Shown piece by piece: positions 55,908 to 63,118 of a DNA stretch of 64,000 bases. The notes under the pieces were generated by a model, which made no database searches, was not told where the DNA came from, and saw nothing but the letters and a program-made list of their open reading frames with translations. The position numbers and the translations under genes were made by a program. This DNA comes from Clostridia bacterium (GTDB lineage: Bacteria; Bacillota; Clostridia; Oscillospirales; Acutalibacteraceae). Within the stretch, counting starts at the first letter, position 1. Each line of letters begins with the position of its first letter. The DNA is taken from contig JAFQQN010000021.1 in NCBI GenBank assembly GCA_017410605.1, forward strand, positions 107,955 through 171,954, given 5' to 3'.

Positions 55908-57287
55908 ATGAAAATTTTCCGTTCAGGTGACGAAATATTAAATAAAGTAAATAAAATTCATTTTGTGGGTATTGGCGGTTCGGGTATGTGCCCCTTGGCT
56001 GAAATACTTCATGGTCAGGGCTATACACTAACCGGTTCTGATAATAACGAAAGCGACCCCTTACGCCGTATTAAAAATTTAGGTATTAAGGTTTATATGG
56101 GTCATAGCGCAGAAAATGTTGAGGGGGCAGAGCTGGTTGTATATTCTGCCGCTATTTCTAAAGATAATCCTGAGCTTTTAAGGGCAAATGAGCTTGGTAT
56201 TCCTACAATGGAAAGGTGCGACCTTTTGGGAATAATCACAAGAAGATACGATAACGTTATTGGTGTTTGCGGAACGCATGGAAAGACCACCGTTTCTTCA
56301 ATGCTTACCCAGGTTCTTATTGTTAATAAGCTAGACCCGACGGCAGTTATTGGCGGAAGACTGCCCCTTATTAATGCCAACGGCTGTGCCGGTAAAAGTG
56401 AGCATATGGTCTGCGAATCCTGTGAGTTTGTAGACACATTTTTACACCTTTCGCCCGATACTGCTGTTCTTCTTAATATTGATAACGACCATTTAGATTA
56501 TTTTAAAACAATGGATAACCTTATTAGCTCATTTAATAAGTTCGTTTCAATGGCTGGTAAGGTTTTCTATAACGGTGACGACCCTCTCTGTAAGAAGGCA
56601 GTTATGAATGTTAATGCCCAAATGGTTACCTTTGGTAAACAAAATACCAACGATTATTATGCAGAGAATATTTCTAAAGGTGCTTTGGGAATGGCATTTG
56701 ACGTTATAAAGAGGGGAGAAAGACTAGGTAGGTTAGAACTTTCTATTCCCGGTGAACACAACATTTATAATGCCTTGGCCTGTGTAGCTGTTGCCGACGG
56801 GCTTGGCATTACCTTTGAGGGCATAAAAGAAGCAATTGAAAGCTTTTCGGGCGCAGGAAGAAGGTTTGAACGCCTTGGTGAGTTTGACGGTATTACCCTT
56901 GTTGACGACTATGCGCACCATCCTACAGAAATTTCTGCAACCCTTAGCGCCGCTAAAAATTTAAAGTATAATAACGTTATTGCAGTTTTTCAACCCTTTA
57001 CCTTTTCTCGCACCGCCCTTTTAAAAGATGAGTTTATTGATGCTTTAAACATAGCTGACAAGGTTATTTTAACCCCTATAATGGGTTCGAGAGAGGTTAA
57101 TACTTTTGGTATTTCCTCGGAAGACCTTGCCGCAGGTCTTAAGGACTGCCTTGTTGTAAAGGATTTTGACGGGGTTGTTAATGCTATAAATGAAATTGCA
57201 ATGCCAGGTGATATTGTAATTACAATGGGCGGCGGTGATATTTATAAGGCCGCATATAAATACCGCGATTTAAAAGAAAACAAGTAA
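55908..57287 (+). CDS. murC: UDP-N-acetylmuramate--L-alanine ligase
   Basis: A 459-residue Mur ligase with GIGGSGMCPLAEILH, LTGSDNNES, the ATP loop VCGTHGKTTVSSML, NIDNDHLDYF and DDYAHHPTEISATL. It makes the first peptide bond of the cell-wall precursor. All motifs are intact. Confidence 0.97.
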   Translation: MKIFRSGDEILNKVNKIHFVGIGGSGMCPLAEILHGQGYTLTGSDNNESDPLRRIKNLGIKVYMGHSAENVEGAELVVYSAAISKDNPELLRANELGIPTMERCDLLGIITRRYDNVIGVCGTHGKTTVSSMLTQVLIVNKLDPTAVIGGRLPLINANGCAGKSEHMVCESCEFVDTFLHLSPDTAVLLNIDNDHLDYFKTMDNLISSFNKFVSMAGKVFYNGDDPLCKKAVMNVNAQMVTFGKQNTNDYYAENISKGALGMAFDVIKRGERLGRLELSIPGEHNIYNALACVAVADGLGITFEGIKEAIESFSGAGRRFERLGEFDGITLVDDYAHHPTEISATLSAAKNLKYNNVIAVFQPFTFSRTALLKDEFIDALNIADKVILTPIMGSREVNTFGISSEDLAAGLKDCLVVKDFDGVVNAINEIAMPGDIVITMGGGDIYKAAYKYRDLKENK

Positions 57288-57288
57288 A

Positions 57289-57324
57289 ATTAACGGTGTT
57301 TAATGTCAGTTAAACACCGTTAAT
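57289..57324 (+). terminator. Terminator-like hairpin after murC
   Basis: A 15-base perfect stem (57289-57303 with 57310-57324), loop TGTCAG. No strong T run follows. Confidence 0.6.
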
Positions 57325-57382
57325 AGTTATAAAAATATTAAATATCTCATAAAGTGTAGTAAGAAATTTACGGAGGCGCTTT

Positions 57383-57931
57383 ATGAGATATTTTGTTATT
57401 ACAAAACGGCATTTAACTGTGGCCGTTTCTTTAATTTTGGGAGCCGTAATAGTTTTTGTGGGGGCCTTTTCATACGAGGCCTTTGCTAAGGGAGAACGAA
57501 AGGTGCCAATTTACTGCGTTGAAAGTGATAAAAAAACTGTAGCCCTAAGCTTTGATGCCGCTTGGGGAAATGAAGACACCGCTCAGCTTATAGAAATTTT
57601 AGGAAAGTATAATATTAAAGCAACCTTTTTTGTGGTTGGCTCTTGGGTAGATAAATTCCCCGAATCGGTAAAACAATTAAGTGACGCAGGTCACGAAATT
57701 CATAATCATTCTAACTCACACCCACATATGCCTCAACTGACCACCGCCCAAATGACAGAAGAGCTAAATAACTGTAACGATAAAATTGAAGCGATTACAA
57801 ATAAAAGACCAATTCTTTTCAGAGCGCCCTACGGCGATTATAATAACTCAATGCTTAACACCGTAACCTCACTTGGAATGTATACAATTCAGTGGGATGT
57901 TGAAACACTTGCAACAAAAGTAATAATGTGA
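57383..57931 (+). CDS. pdaB: pdaB-like sporulation polysaccharide deacetylase, 5' part (interrupted by element)
   Basis: The first 173 residues are the deacetylase: a membrane or signal segment (about 11-33), then NodB motifs SFDAAWGNED (56-65), HEIHNHSNSHPHM (metal histidines) and FRAPYGDYN. After WDV at base 57901 the reading enters the inserted element and stops at residue 182. The missing C-terminus, starting DSRDWKEEY, is found at 62809-63049. Joining at the shared ATGTTGA restores an in-frame 253-residue protein, the usual PdaB length. In Bacillus pdaB is a late sporulation gene under sigma-E. GGAGG lies before the ATG. Confidence 0.9.
   Translation: MRYFVITKRHLTVAVSLILGAVIVFVGAFSYEAFAKGERKVPIYCVESDKKTVALSFDAAWGNEDTAQLIEILGKYNIKATFFVVGSWVDKFPESVKQLSDAGHEIHNHSNSHPHMPQLTTAQMTEELNNCNDKIEAITNKRPILFRAPYGDYNNSMLNTVTSLGMYTIQWDVETLATKVIM
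57897..57925 (+). other. Left attachment site (attL) of the element
   Basis: The core ATGTTGA (57897-57903) also occurs at 62802-62808. Bases 57904-57925 are one arm of the phage-type site; AACAAAAGTAATA (57913-57925) is inverted at 62785-62797. The implied crossover dinucleotide is GA (57902-57903). Confidence 0.85.
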
Positions 57932-57937
57932 TATAAT
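57909..57937 (+). promoter_or_regulatory. Promoter of the serine recombinase, overlapping the att arm
   Basis: TTGCAA (57909-57914), 17-base spacer, TATAAT (57932-57937) with an extended TG. The -35 and spacer lie within the inverted att arm, so recombinase bound there could cover it. It looks sigma-A-like; I see no sigma-E or sigma-K pattern. Confidence 0.75.
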
Positions 57938-58040
57938 ATGCAAGGAAAGGATATCTTTTGTGGTGCTTCAAGCAGTGAAAAGGATAAGATTTTCAAAGAG
58001 ATACTTGATATTATATACACAAACAAAGGGGAAGTAAAAA

Positions 58041-59507
58041 ATGATAGCGATATACGCCCGACAATCGATAGACAAGAGAGAATCAGAAAGCATAGAAACA
58101 CAAATAAATAAATGCCTTAAACTAATTGATGATGAACCATACATAGTATATAAGGATAAAGGTTTTAGCGGAAAAAACACACAAAGACCTGACCTGCAAC
58201 GAATGTTAGATGATATTAAATCTAAAAAAATTAGAGCAGTCTATGTATATCGCTTGGATAGAATAAGTAGAAATATTGCGGACTTTTATCAACTTTTTCA
58301 ATACATGGTTGATAATAACTGTTCTTTTGTAAGTGCAAAAGAAAATTTTGATACTTCTACTGCCTCTGGCAAATTACTTATGGGAATTTTGGCTCAATTT
58401 GCACAAATAGAGCGAGAAACCATCCAAATGAGAGTAAAAGACAATTATTATCATCGCATACAAGACGGCAGATGGGCGGGAGGTCCTGCACCATACGGAT
58501 TTAAAAACGGAAAAATTGATGATAAAATACCTACTCTATATAAAATTGATGATGAAATATCTGCCGTTAAATTAGCATTTAATCACTATGAAGACGATTT
58601 TTCAATGTCGCTCGGCAAAGTGGCAAGGTTGCTTGAAAGCAAAGGTTATCAAAGCAGAAAACGGAAAACTTTTGATAATGTTACGATTGCTCGTATTTTG
58701 CAAAACCCCGTTTATGCAATAGCGGATGAAACATTATACAAATATTTCAAAATGCGAAAGGCAAAAATATTAAACCCAATAGAAGAATGGAACGGAACTC
58801 GTGCTGCGGCGATAGTTGGTAAAAGAGTTTCAAATAAAAACACGAGAAAATATACCGACCTTTCAGAACAAACAGTATATTTAACAAATTTTAGAGGCAC
58901 AATACCCTCTATTCAATTTGTTAAGGTGCAAGAACGATTGGCACAAAACCAGCAAATCAAAAGAGCAAATGCACCTACAAGAATGAAAGAATTAGCAGGC
59001 CTTTTGAAATGTGCAAAATGCGAATATGCTATTAAAATTTATAATGACCCAAAATTAGATTGCTATAAAAATCGTGGGTTGCACGATTGCGATGCTCAAT
59101 TTAAGTCGGTGGATTTTGAAGCATTAAGAAAAAGCATTCGTACAAAAGTTATAGAAGTCATTAAAAACTTGGCAGAGCGAGTTGAAGAAAGCGAGCGAGG
59201 ATATAAAAAAATAGAAGATGAATTAAACGAACTAATAGAAAAACGAGATAATCTTATTGAGCAATCTTTAAACAATGGTAAATTAGAAAGAGCATTTTCA
59301 AATTATATTGAAAAACTACAAGACCAAATCGAACAAAAAGAATTGCAACTTTCAACATATACACCCATTAAATATGAGGCATTTGAAATGCGACATATTG
59401 AAATGGAACTTGGTGACATTGAAAAAGCAAAAGAAGTTTACCGAAAACTAATAAAAAGAATTTTGCTTGAAGAAAACGGCGATTATACAATAGAATGGAA
59501 GATATAA
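58041..59507 (+). CDS. Large serine recombinase
   Basis: A 488-residue site-specific recombinase, the same class and size as SpoIVCA, TndX and phage integrases. The resolvase domain (1-145) has the nucleophile Ser9 in YARQS, and VYRLDRISRN and FDTSTASGKLLMGI. A recombinase domain follows (about 150-260), then a zinc ribbon (Cys324, Cys327, Cys341, Cys350) with a coiled coil (about 380-440) inside the C-terminal domain. GGGGAAG precedes the ATG. It lies 137 bases from attL, as usual for such enzymes. Its partner directionality factor is not obvious. Confidence 0.95.
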   Translation: MIAIYARQSIDKRESESIETQINKCLKLIDDEPYIVYKDKGFSGKNTQRPDLQRMLDDIKSKKIRAVYVYRLDRISRNIADFYQLFQYMVDNNCSFVSAKENFDTSTASGKLLMGILAQFAQIERETIQMRVKDNYYHRIQDGRWAGGPAPYGFKNGKIDDKIPTLYKIDDEISAVKLAFNHYEDDFSMSLGKVARLLESKGYQSRKRKTFDNVTIARILQNPVYAIADETLYKYFKMRKAKILNPIEEWNGTRAAAIVGKRVSNKNTRKYTDLSEQTVYLTNFRGTIPSIQFVKVQERLAQNQQIKRANAPTRMKELAGLLKCAKCEYAIKIYNDPKLDCYKNRGLHDCDAQFKSVDFEALRKSIRTKVIEVIKNLAERVEESERGYKKIEDELNELIEKRDNLIEQSLNNGKLERAFSNYIEKLQDQIEQKELQLSTYTPIKYEAFEMRHIEMELGDIEKAKEVYRKLIKRILLEENGDYTIEWKI

Positions 59508-59508
59508 A

Positions 59509-59536
59509 AAAAGGGTTGGCGGTGCCAACCCTTTTA
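59509..59536. terminator. Bidirectional terminator after the serine recombinase
   Basis: AAAAGGGTTGGC / GCCAACCCTTTT (59509-59520, 59524-59535) with a three-base loop, between convergent genes. Confidence 0.88.
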
Positions 59537-60184
59537 ATTTTACCTTGTTTAAATTGGGAGTTCCAACTGTTCATATTTATTTTCGTCATTATCATTTAAC
59601 GAAGTATCTTCAGTTTCTTCTTTTTCTTCGTTTTTAGAATAATCAACCGAAAAGTTTGTATATACACAATGCATAACATTTGCCATTTGACCTTGTGTGT
59701 ATATGCAGGTTATAGGAATACCTTTTTCAAAAGCATCCATAACAATTTTAACTGTTGGATTATCATATTTTCTATTTCCAAACCCACATTTTTTAAAAAT
59801 CATAATGTATATGGTTTGGGTGCCGTCTTTCATACTAATTGAAATATAAGAACGGTCTGGATAGGGGTGCATACCTGTAATGTATCCACCTAAAAATTTG
59901 TTTTCTTCATTTTCTTTTGCATTTTGAATTGTATAAGATTGCATATTAAACAACCAACTTTCTTTATTATTTTAGTTGTTTCATAAGCTCTCTTTAAATT
60001 GTGTGTTATTTTCAATTTGTGTGTAATATTAATCTTTCTTTTTTAATCACTTCCTAACATTAAGTATATTAAACCTATTACAACATTTTTTAAAATTTGT
60101 CAATAGTTTAAGCAAAATAATTTAAAAATTTTTTAAGGGAAATAATTTTAATCACTTTAAGTCCCTTAATTTTACCTTGTTTAA
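59534..60184. repeat. 19-base direct repeats flanking the orphan gene
   Basis: TTAATTTTACCTTGTTTAA occurs at 59534-59552 and again at 60166-60184. The first copy covers the stop codon of the orphan gene; the second lies beyond its 5' end. The coordinates given span both copies and the gene between. Confidence 0.8.
59549..59944 (-). CDS. Orphan element protein of about 131 residues, unknown
   Basis: I do not recognise it. Its middle (GGYITGMHPYPDRSYISISM, then TIYIMIFKKC and ITCIYTQG) reads as alternating beta strands, possibly an OB-like barrel. An acidic, Asn/Glu-rich tail ends in QLELPI, which resembles a sliding-clamp-binding peptide. It could be a small DNA-binding or directionality factor; this is a guess. 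The ATG at 59944 has a weak ribosome site; the frame extends three codons further. Confidence 0.6.
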   Translation of the reverse strand: MQSYTIQNAKENEENKFLGGYITGMHPYPDRSYISISMKDGTQTIYIMIFKKCGFGNRKYDNPTVKIVMDAFEKGIPITCIYTQGQMANVMHCVYTNFSVDYSKNEEKEETEDTSLNDNDENKYEQLELPI

Positions 60185-60330
60185 GAAAGATAATTTAATA
60201 TCTTACATAAGGAAAATACTATCTACTTACTAGTAAGTAATAACTTTATACTTACCGGTAAGTATGATATTTTAATACTTAATTATTAAGTTATATAATT
60301 AATAACTTATGGCATTTTATTTGTCAAGAA
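59954..60330. other. AT-rich intergenic region with three spaced palindromes
   Basis: Between the orphan gene and the tyrosine recombinase. It contains ACTTACTAGTAAGT (60225-60238), ACTTACCGGTAAGT (60250-60263) and the near-palindrome ACTTAATTATTAAGT (60277-60291), with centres 25-28 bases apart. It also contains the hairpin TTAAGGGA / TCCCTTAA (60133-60140, 60162-60169). The spacing suggests operator or iteron sites. No gene is seen. Confidence 0.7.
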
Positions 60331-60360
60331 AAAATGAGAACTTTTTTCAAGTCCTCATTT
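60328..60360 (-). terminator. Terminator of the tyrosine recombinase gene
   Basis: AAATGAG plus ACTT pairs with AAGT plus CTCATTT (60332-60343, 60349-60360, one mismatch), with U run on the minus strand (60328-60331). It overlaps the stop codon. Confidence 0.75.
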
Positions 60361-61248
60361 CAAACTTTCAAAATATACCTTTTCCAAATCGTGTCGCCCT
60401 TTTTCAGAGTGCCCGATATCACGAATTATTGTGTTGCGACTATGTCCGTCTCTTTCTCTATTTTCGCAATATAATTTCCTAATACTGTGCACACCGCTTT
60501 TAATTTTTGAGCCGTCTGCCGTTCGGATATTTAATTTTTCACAACGGCGGCGAAGATATTTATTTACCGAGTTTTTCTTTATGTTAAAAACCTTGTCTTG
60601 TGGGTTTTTGCCTTTGATTTGCTCTCTTAATAATTTTGCAGTATCTTCGTTCATTTCTATAATTCGTGTGCGACCACCCTTGTCCTTGAAAATAGTGATT
60701 TTGTTATCCTTAAAATTGATATGACGGACTTCTAATCGTTCTAATGTGTTTACCCTTGTGCCGTTCCAATAAGCAAATTTTAGGGCATTTAGACTATCGC
60801 ACGTGCGAGGTGCAGCAAGTATCTTTTGCATTTCTTCATTGGTAAAAGAATACTGTTTTATTGTTTCGGTTTTTTCAATTTTGCTTTCGTCTATTGCAAC
60901 AGAAAAATCGGTTTTAATATTAAAGCATTTATTTGCACATTGAGATATTTTCAAGAGCGAACTTTTATATGCTTTGATACTTTGCAATGAAGAACTTCCG
61001 TATTTAGAATCTATATAATTTTGGCACATTTCGGGGGTTATTTCCTTTATTAACTTAACGGAGTATTCTTGCCTTATGTATGACGAAAAATCGTGTGCAA
61101 AGTCTTTTAAGTTGCTTTTGGAAGATAATGATTTAATTATATGACTATTATCGTTTTCGGGGTTATGCTTGTCGCTATGTTTATCAAAATGCAAACGAAA
61201 GCACATATCCAAAGCAGTATTGAATTGATAAAATAATGATTTACTCAT
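60355..61248 (-). CDS. Tyrosine recombinase (phage-integrase family)
   Basis: A 297-residue recombinase with a SAM-like core-binding region (about 45-115) and a catalytic domain with all expected residues: Arg165 (YWNGTRVNTLERL), Lys190 (FKDKGGR), His254 and Arg257 (GVHSIRKLY), His280 (DIGHSEKGR) and Tyr292 (EKVYF). It may resolve multimers of a circular form, or be a second integration system. AAAGGAG lies seven bases before the ATG. It is unusual to share such a small element with a serine recombinase. Confidence 0.9.
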   Translation of the reverse strand: MSKSLFYQFNTALDMCFRLHFDKHSDKHNPENDNSHIIKSLSSKSNLKDFAHDFSSYIRQEYSVKLIKEITPEMCQNYIDSKYGSSSLQSIKAYKSSLLKISQCANKCFNIKTDFSVAIDESKIEKTETIKQYSFTNEEMQKILAAPRTCDSLNALKFAYWNGTRVNTLERLEVRHINFKDNKITIFKDKGGRTRIIEMNEDTAKLLREQIKGKNPQDKVFNIKKNSVNKYLRRRCEKLNIRTADGSKIKSGVHSIRKLYCENRERDGHSRNTIIRDIGHSEKGRHDLEKVYFESLK

Positions 61249-61270
61249 ATTGTCGCTCCTTTCTTTCTAA

Positions 61271-61578
61271 ATGTCCCCTTTGTCAAGTGAACGCGAGCGT
61301 CCACTCGTTAATGGGGACATTATTTATCTAATTTTTAAGGTGTCGAACCAATGCCCGACACCCTAAAAAATTGTATCGTATATGTTCAGATTAAAGACAG
61401 ACGGTGCCGTCGCACCCTGTCCCAACACAGCGATATATCGTATCGCCGATAAACCGACATTGTCGGTTGGGGTATTCAACCAAAACTGCCCGATATAGCA
61501 GTTTTACGATTGAATGTCATGGTGGTGTGCCTTTGAGATGTCATTTACAATCAAGCGGCGGCACACAAGCACAATGAC
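61271..61578. other. Hairpin-dense non-coding region of the element (origin or structured RNA candidate)
   Basis: Inverted repeats in a row: ATGTCCCC/GGGGACAT (61271-61278, 61313-61320) enclosing a smaller stem; GGTGTCG/CGACACC (61339-61345, 61356-61362); GACGG/CCGTC (61400-61411); GCGATA/TATCGC (61430-61446); AACCGAC/GTCGGTT (61452-61468); ATTCAA plus AAAACTGC with GCAGTTTT plus TTGAAT (61474-61515); GTCAT plus GTGTGCC with GGCACAC plus ATGAC (61516-61578). It is visibly richer in G+C than its surroundings. No frame is coding. The stretch to 61837 is AT-rich with nothing else recognised. Confidence 0.8.
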
Positions 61579-61837
61579 TTTGGGTTAATGTGTGTGTTTT
61601 CTTGTGTGTGATTTTCAAAGATAAAATATTGCTCCTTCCTTTATTTCGTTTTTAAATTCCTCTTACATTGTATTATCTAAATACAATATTAGTATTCAAT
61701 AAAAATATTTAAAAATCAAACAAACTTTACTAAACAGTTTTTGCGAGTTTATTCACAAAATAAGATATGGACTTTTTATAGCAAATAAATATAATTTAAT
61801 TAGAGGCCTCACTAAAAACCAAAAAGGAGTATTGACT

Positions 61838-62758
61838 ATGAATGGTATTTTTGCTAATAATCTCAAAAAATTACGATTGCAAAAGAAACTCACTCAAGAA
61901 CAAGTTGCGGATATTTTAGGTGTTGGTTCTCAAACCATTTCTCGATGGGAATGCAACACAACCTATCCTGATGTTATGTTGCTGCCTGAAATCGCAAAAC
62001 TTTACTGTGTAACAGTTGATGACCTATTTAAAGCAAATTCTTCAGCATATGAAAATTATGCTCAACGGTTAGCATCTATTTACGAAACAACTCGAACCCC
62101 CGAAGATTTTATTTGTGCAGATAATGAGTTCAAAAAACTTATTAAAAGCGGTGAATATTCAACAGAAGATTTATGGACATATGGAACTTTACACCACTTT
62201 ATGATGCAGTATTCTATAAATAAAGCGATAGATTTATTTGATAAGGTAATTGATAAGGGTGCAGATGTAAATCCAGATGTTTTTTGGAAAACCAAAACTC
62301 AAAAAATGCTTTTGTTTTCGCAAATCGGAAAAAGTAATGAAAGTGTTGTATCATCATTAGACAATATTAAAAAGGGTTCTAACAATGTAATTGATTGGAG
62401 ATGTTTGATACAGGCATACATTTTTGATAAAGATATAAAAAATGCTTATGAATGTTTTATTAAAGCAATTCAAAAGTTTCCTAATGATTCGATAATATAT
62501 ACATTAGGTGGTGATATTTGTGGAAAGTTGAACAGGTATGATGAAGCATTATCGTATTGGGATAAAGCAATTGAACTCGATAACACTTGCCTTGATGCCA
62601 AGTATTCAAAACTAAACTATTATGCAGAAATTGGCGAAAAAGAAAAGTGTAAAAATATTTCCATAGAGATAGTTGAAGAACTTAAAAAAATGGGACTTGA
62701 TATTGAAGCAGAAGCAGAAGAAAAAAGATTAAAGGATTTTATGAACAATATAGCATAG
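61838..62758 (+). CDS. HTH (XRE) regulator with TPR-like C-terminal domain
   Basis: A 306-residue protein: Cro/C1-type HTH at about 5-60 (LRLQKKLTQEQVADILGVGSQTISRWE) and a long helical C-terminus with TPR-like repeats (DALSYWDKAIELDNTCLDAKYSKLNYYAE, quoted in part: YWDKAIELDNTCLDAK). Such proteins in Firmicutes often respond to peptides or partner proteins and control mobile elements. It ends 43 bases before attR, and could repress the recombinase promoters. GGAG lies nine bases before the ATG at 61838. Confidence 0.87.
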   Translation: MNGIFANNLKKLRLQKKLTQEQVADILGVGSQTISRWECNTTYPDVMLLPEIAKLYCVTVDDLFKANSSAYENYAQRLASIYETTRTPEDFICADNEFKKLIKSGEYSTEDLWTYGTLHHFMMQYSINKAIDLFDKVIDKGADVNPDVFWKTKTQKMLLFSQIGKSNESVVSSLDNIKKGSNNVIDWRCLIQAYIFDKDIKNAYECFIKAIQKFPNDSIIYTLGGDICGKLNRYDEALSYWDKAIELDNTCLDAKYSKLNYYAEIGEKEKCKNISIEIVEELKKMGLDIEAEAEEKRLKDFMNNIA

Positions 62759-62784
62759 GCAATTTGCACAAGCCCTTATTAAAA

Positions 62785-62808
62785 TATTACTTTTGTTTCG
62801 TATGTTGA
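62785..62808 (+). other. Right attachment site (attR) of the element
   Basis: TATTACTTTTGTT (62785-62797), inverted copy of the left arm, then TCGT and the core ATGTTGA (62802-62808), with crossover GA at 62807-62808. Host gene sequence resumes at 62809. Confidence 0.85.
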
Positions 62809-63049
62809 TTCCAGAGATTGGAAAGAAGAATATACCACCGAAATGATAGTAAAGGGCGTTACTGAAAACGTTAAAGAGGGGAGTATAGTGCTATTTCACA
62901 ACGCCGCAAAGAATACCCCCGCGGCACTGCCAATTATAATTGAAAAATTAATAGCTGACGGCTATCAGTTCGAACTAATTTCTAATATTATTTATAAGGA
63001 AAATTATACTATAGACCACGCAGGTAAGCAGTGTAAAATTAATCAATAA
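62809..63049 (+). pseudogene. pdaB: pdaB-like deacetylase, 3' part (severed from start)
   Basis: Encodes the last 80 residues: DSRDWKEEYTTEMIVKGVTENV, GSIVLFHNAAKNTPAALPII and YQFELISNIIY, the regular C-terminal end of PdaB/NodB deacetylases including the LFHN histidine. It cannot be translated on its own in the present arrangement unless from an internal start at 62843. It continues the 57383-57903 segment in frame. Confidence 0.9.
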
Positions 63050-63060
63050 CTACTTCTATA

Positions 63061-63089
63061 TTGTAAAAAAGCTTACGGTACGATATAAT
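63061..63089 (+). promoter_or_regulatory. Promoter of the Fic gene
   Basis: TTGTAA (63061-63066), 17-base spacer, TATAAT (63084-63089), 30 bases before the ATG. Confidence 0.65.
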
Positions 63090-63118
63090 ATATGTAATTT
63101 ATGAAATGAGGTGAGGAT

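Larger units (their letters stand above)
57904..62808 (+). mobile_element. 4.9-kb integrative element inside the pdaB-like gene
   Basis: Bounded by a seven-base direct repeat (one copy counted in the element). Content in order: large serine recombinase (+), orphan 131-residue protein (-), tyrosine recombinase (-), hairpin-rich non-coding region, HTH-TPR regulator (+). It has no relaxase, capsid or transposase gene. Exact excision heals the host gene. A serine recombinase beside its att site within a sporulation gene matches the layout of skin and vfbin. Mobile or developmental status is not decided by the sequence. Confidence 0.88.

Noticed and set aside
57938..58111. A 57-codon frame starting in the element's left end and overlapping the recombinase gene
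   Set aside because: Its ATG lies directly after the -10 box, before any likely transcription start, with no ribosome site. It shares bases with the recombinase start, and no family is recognised.
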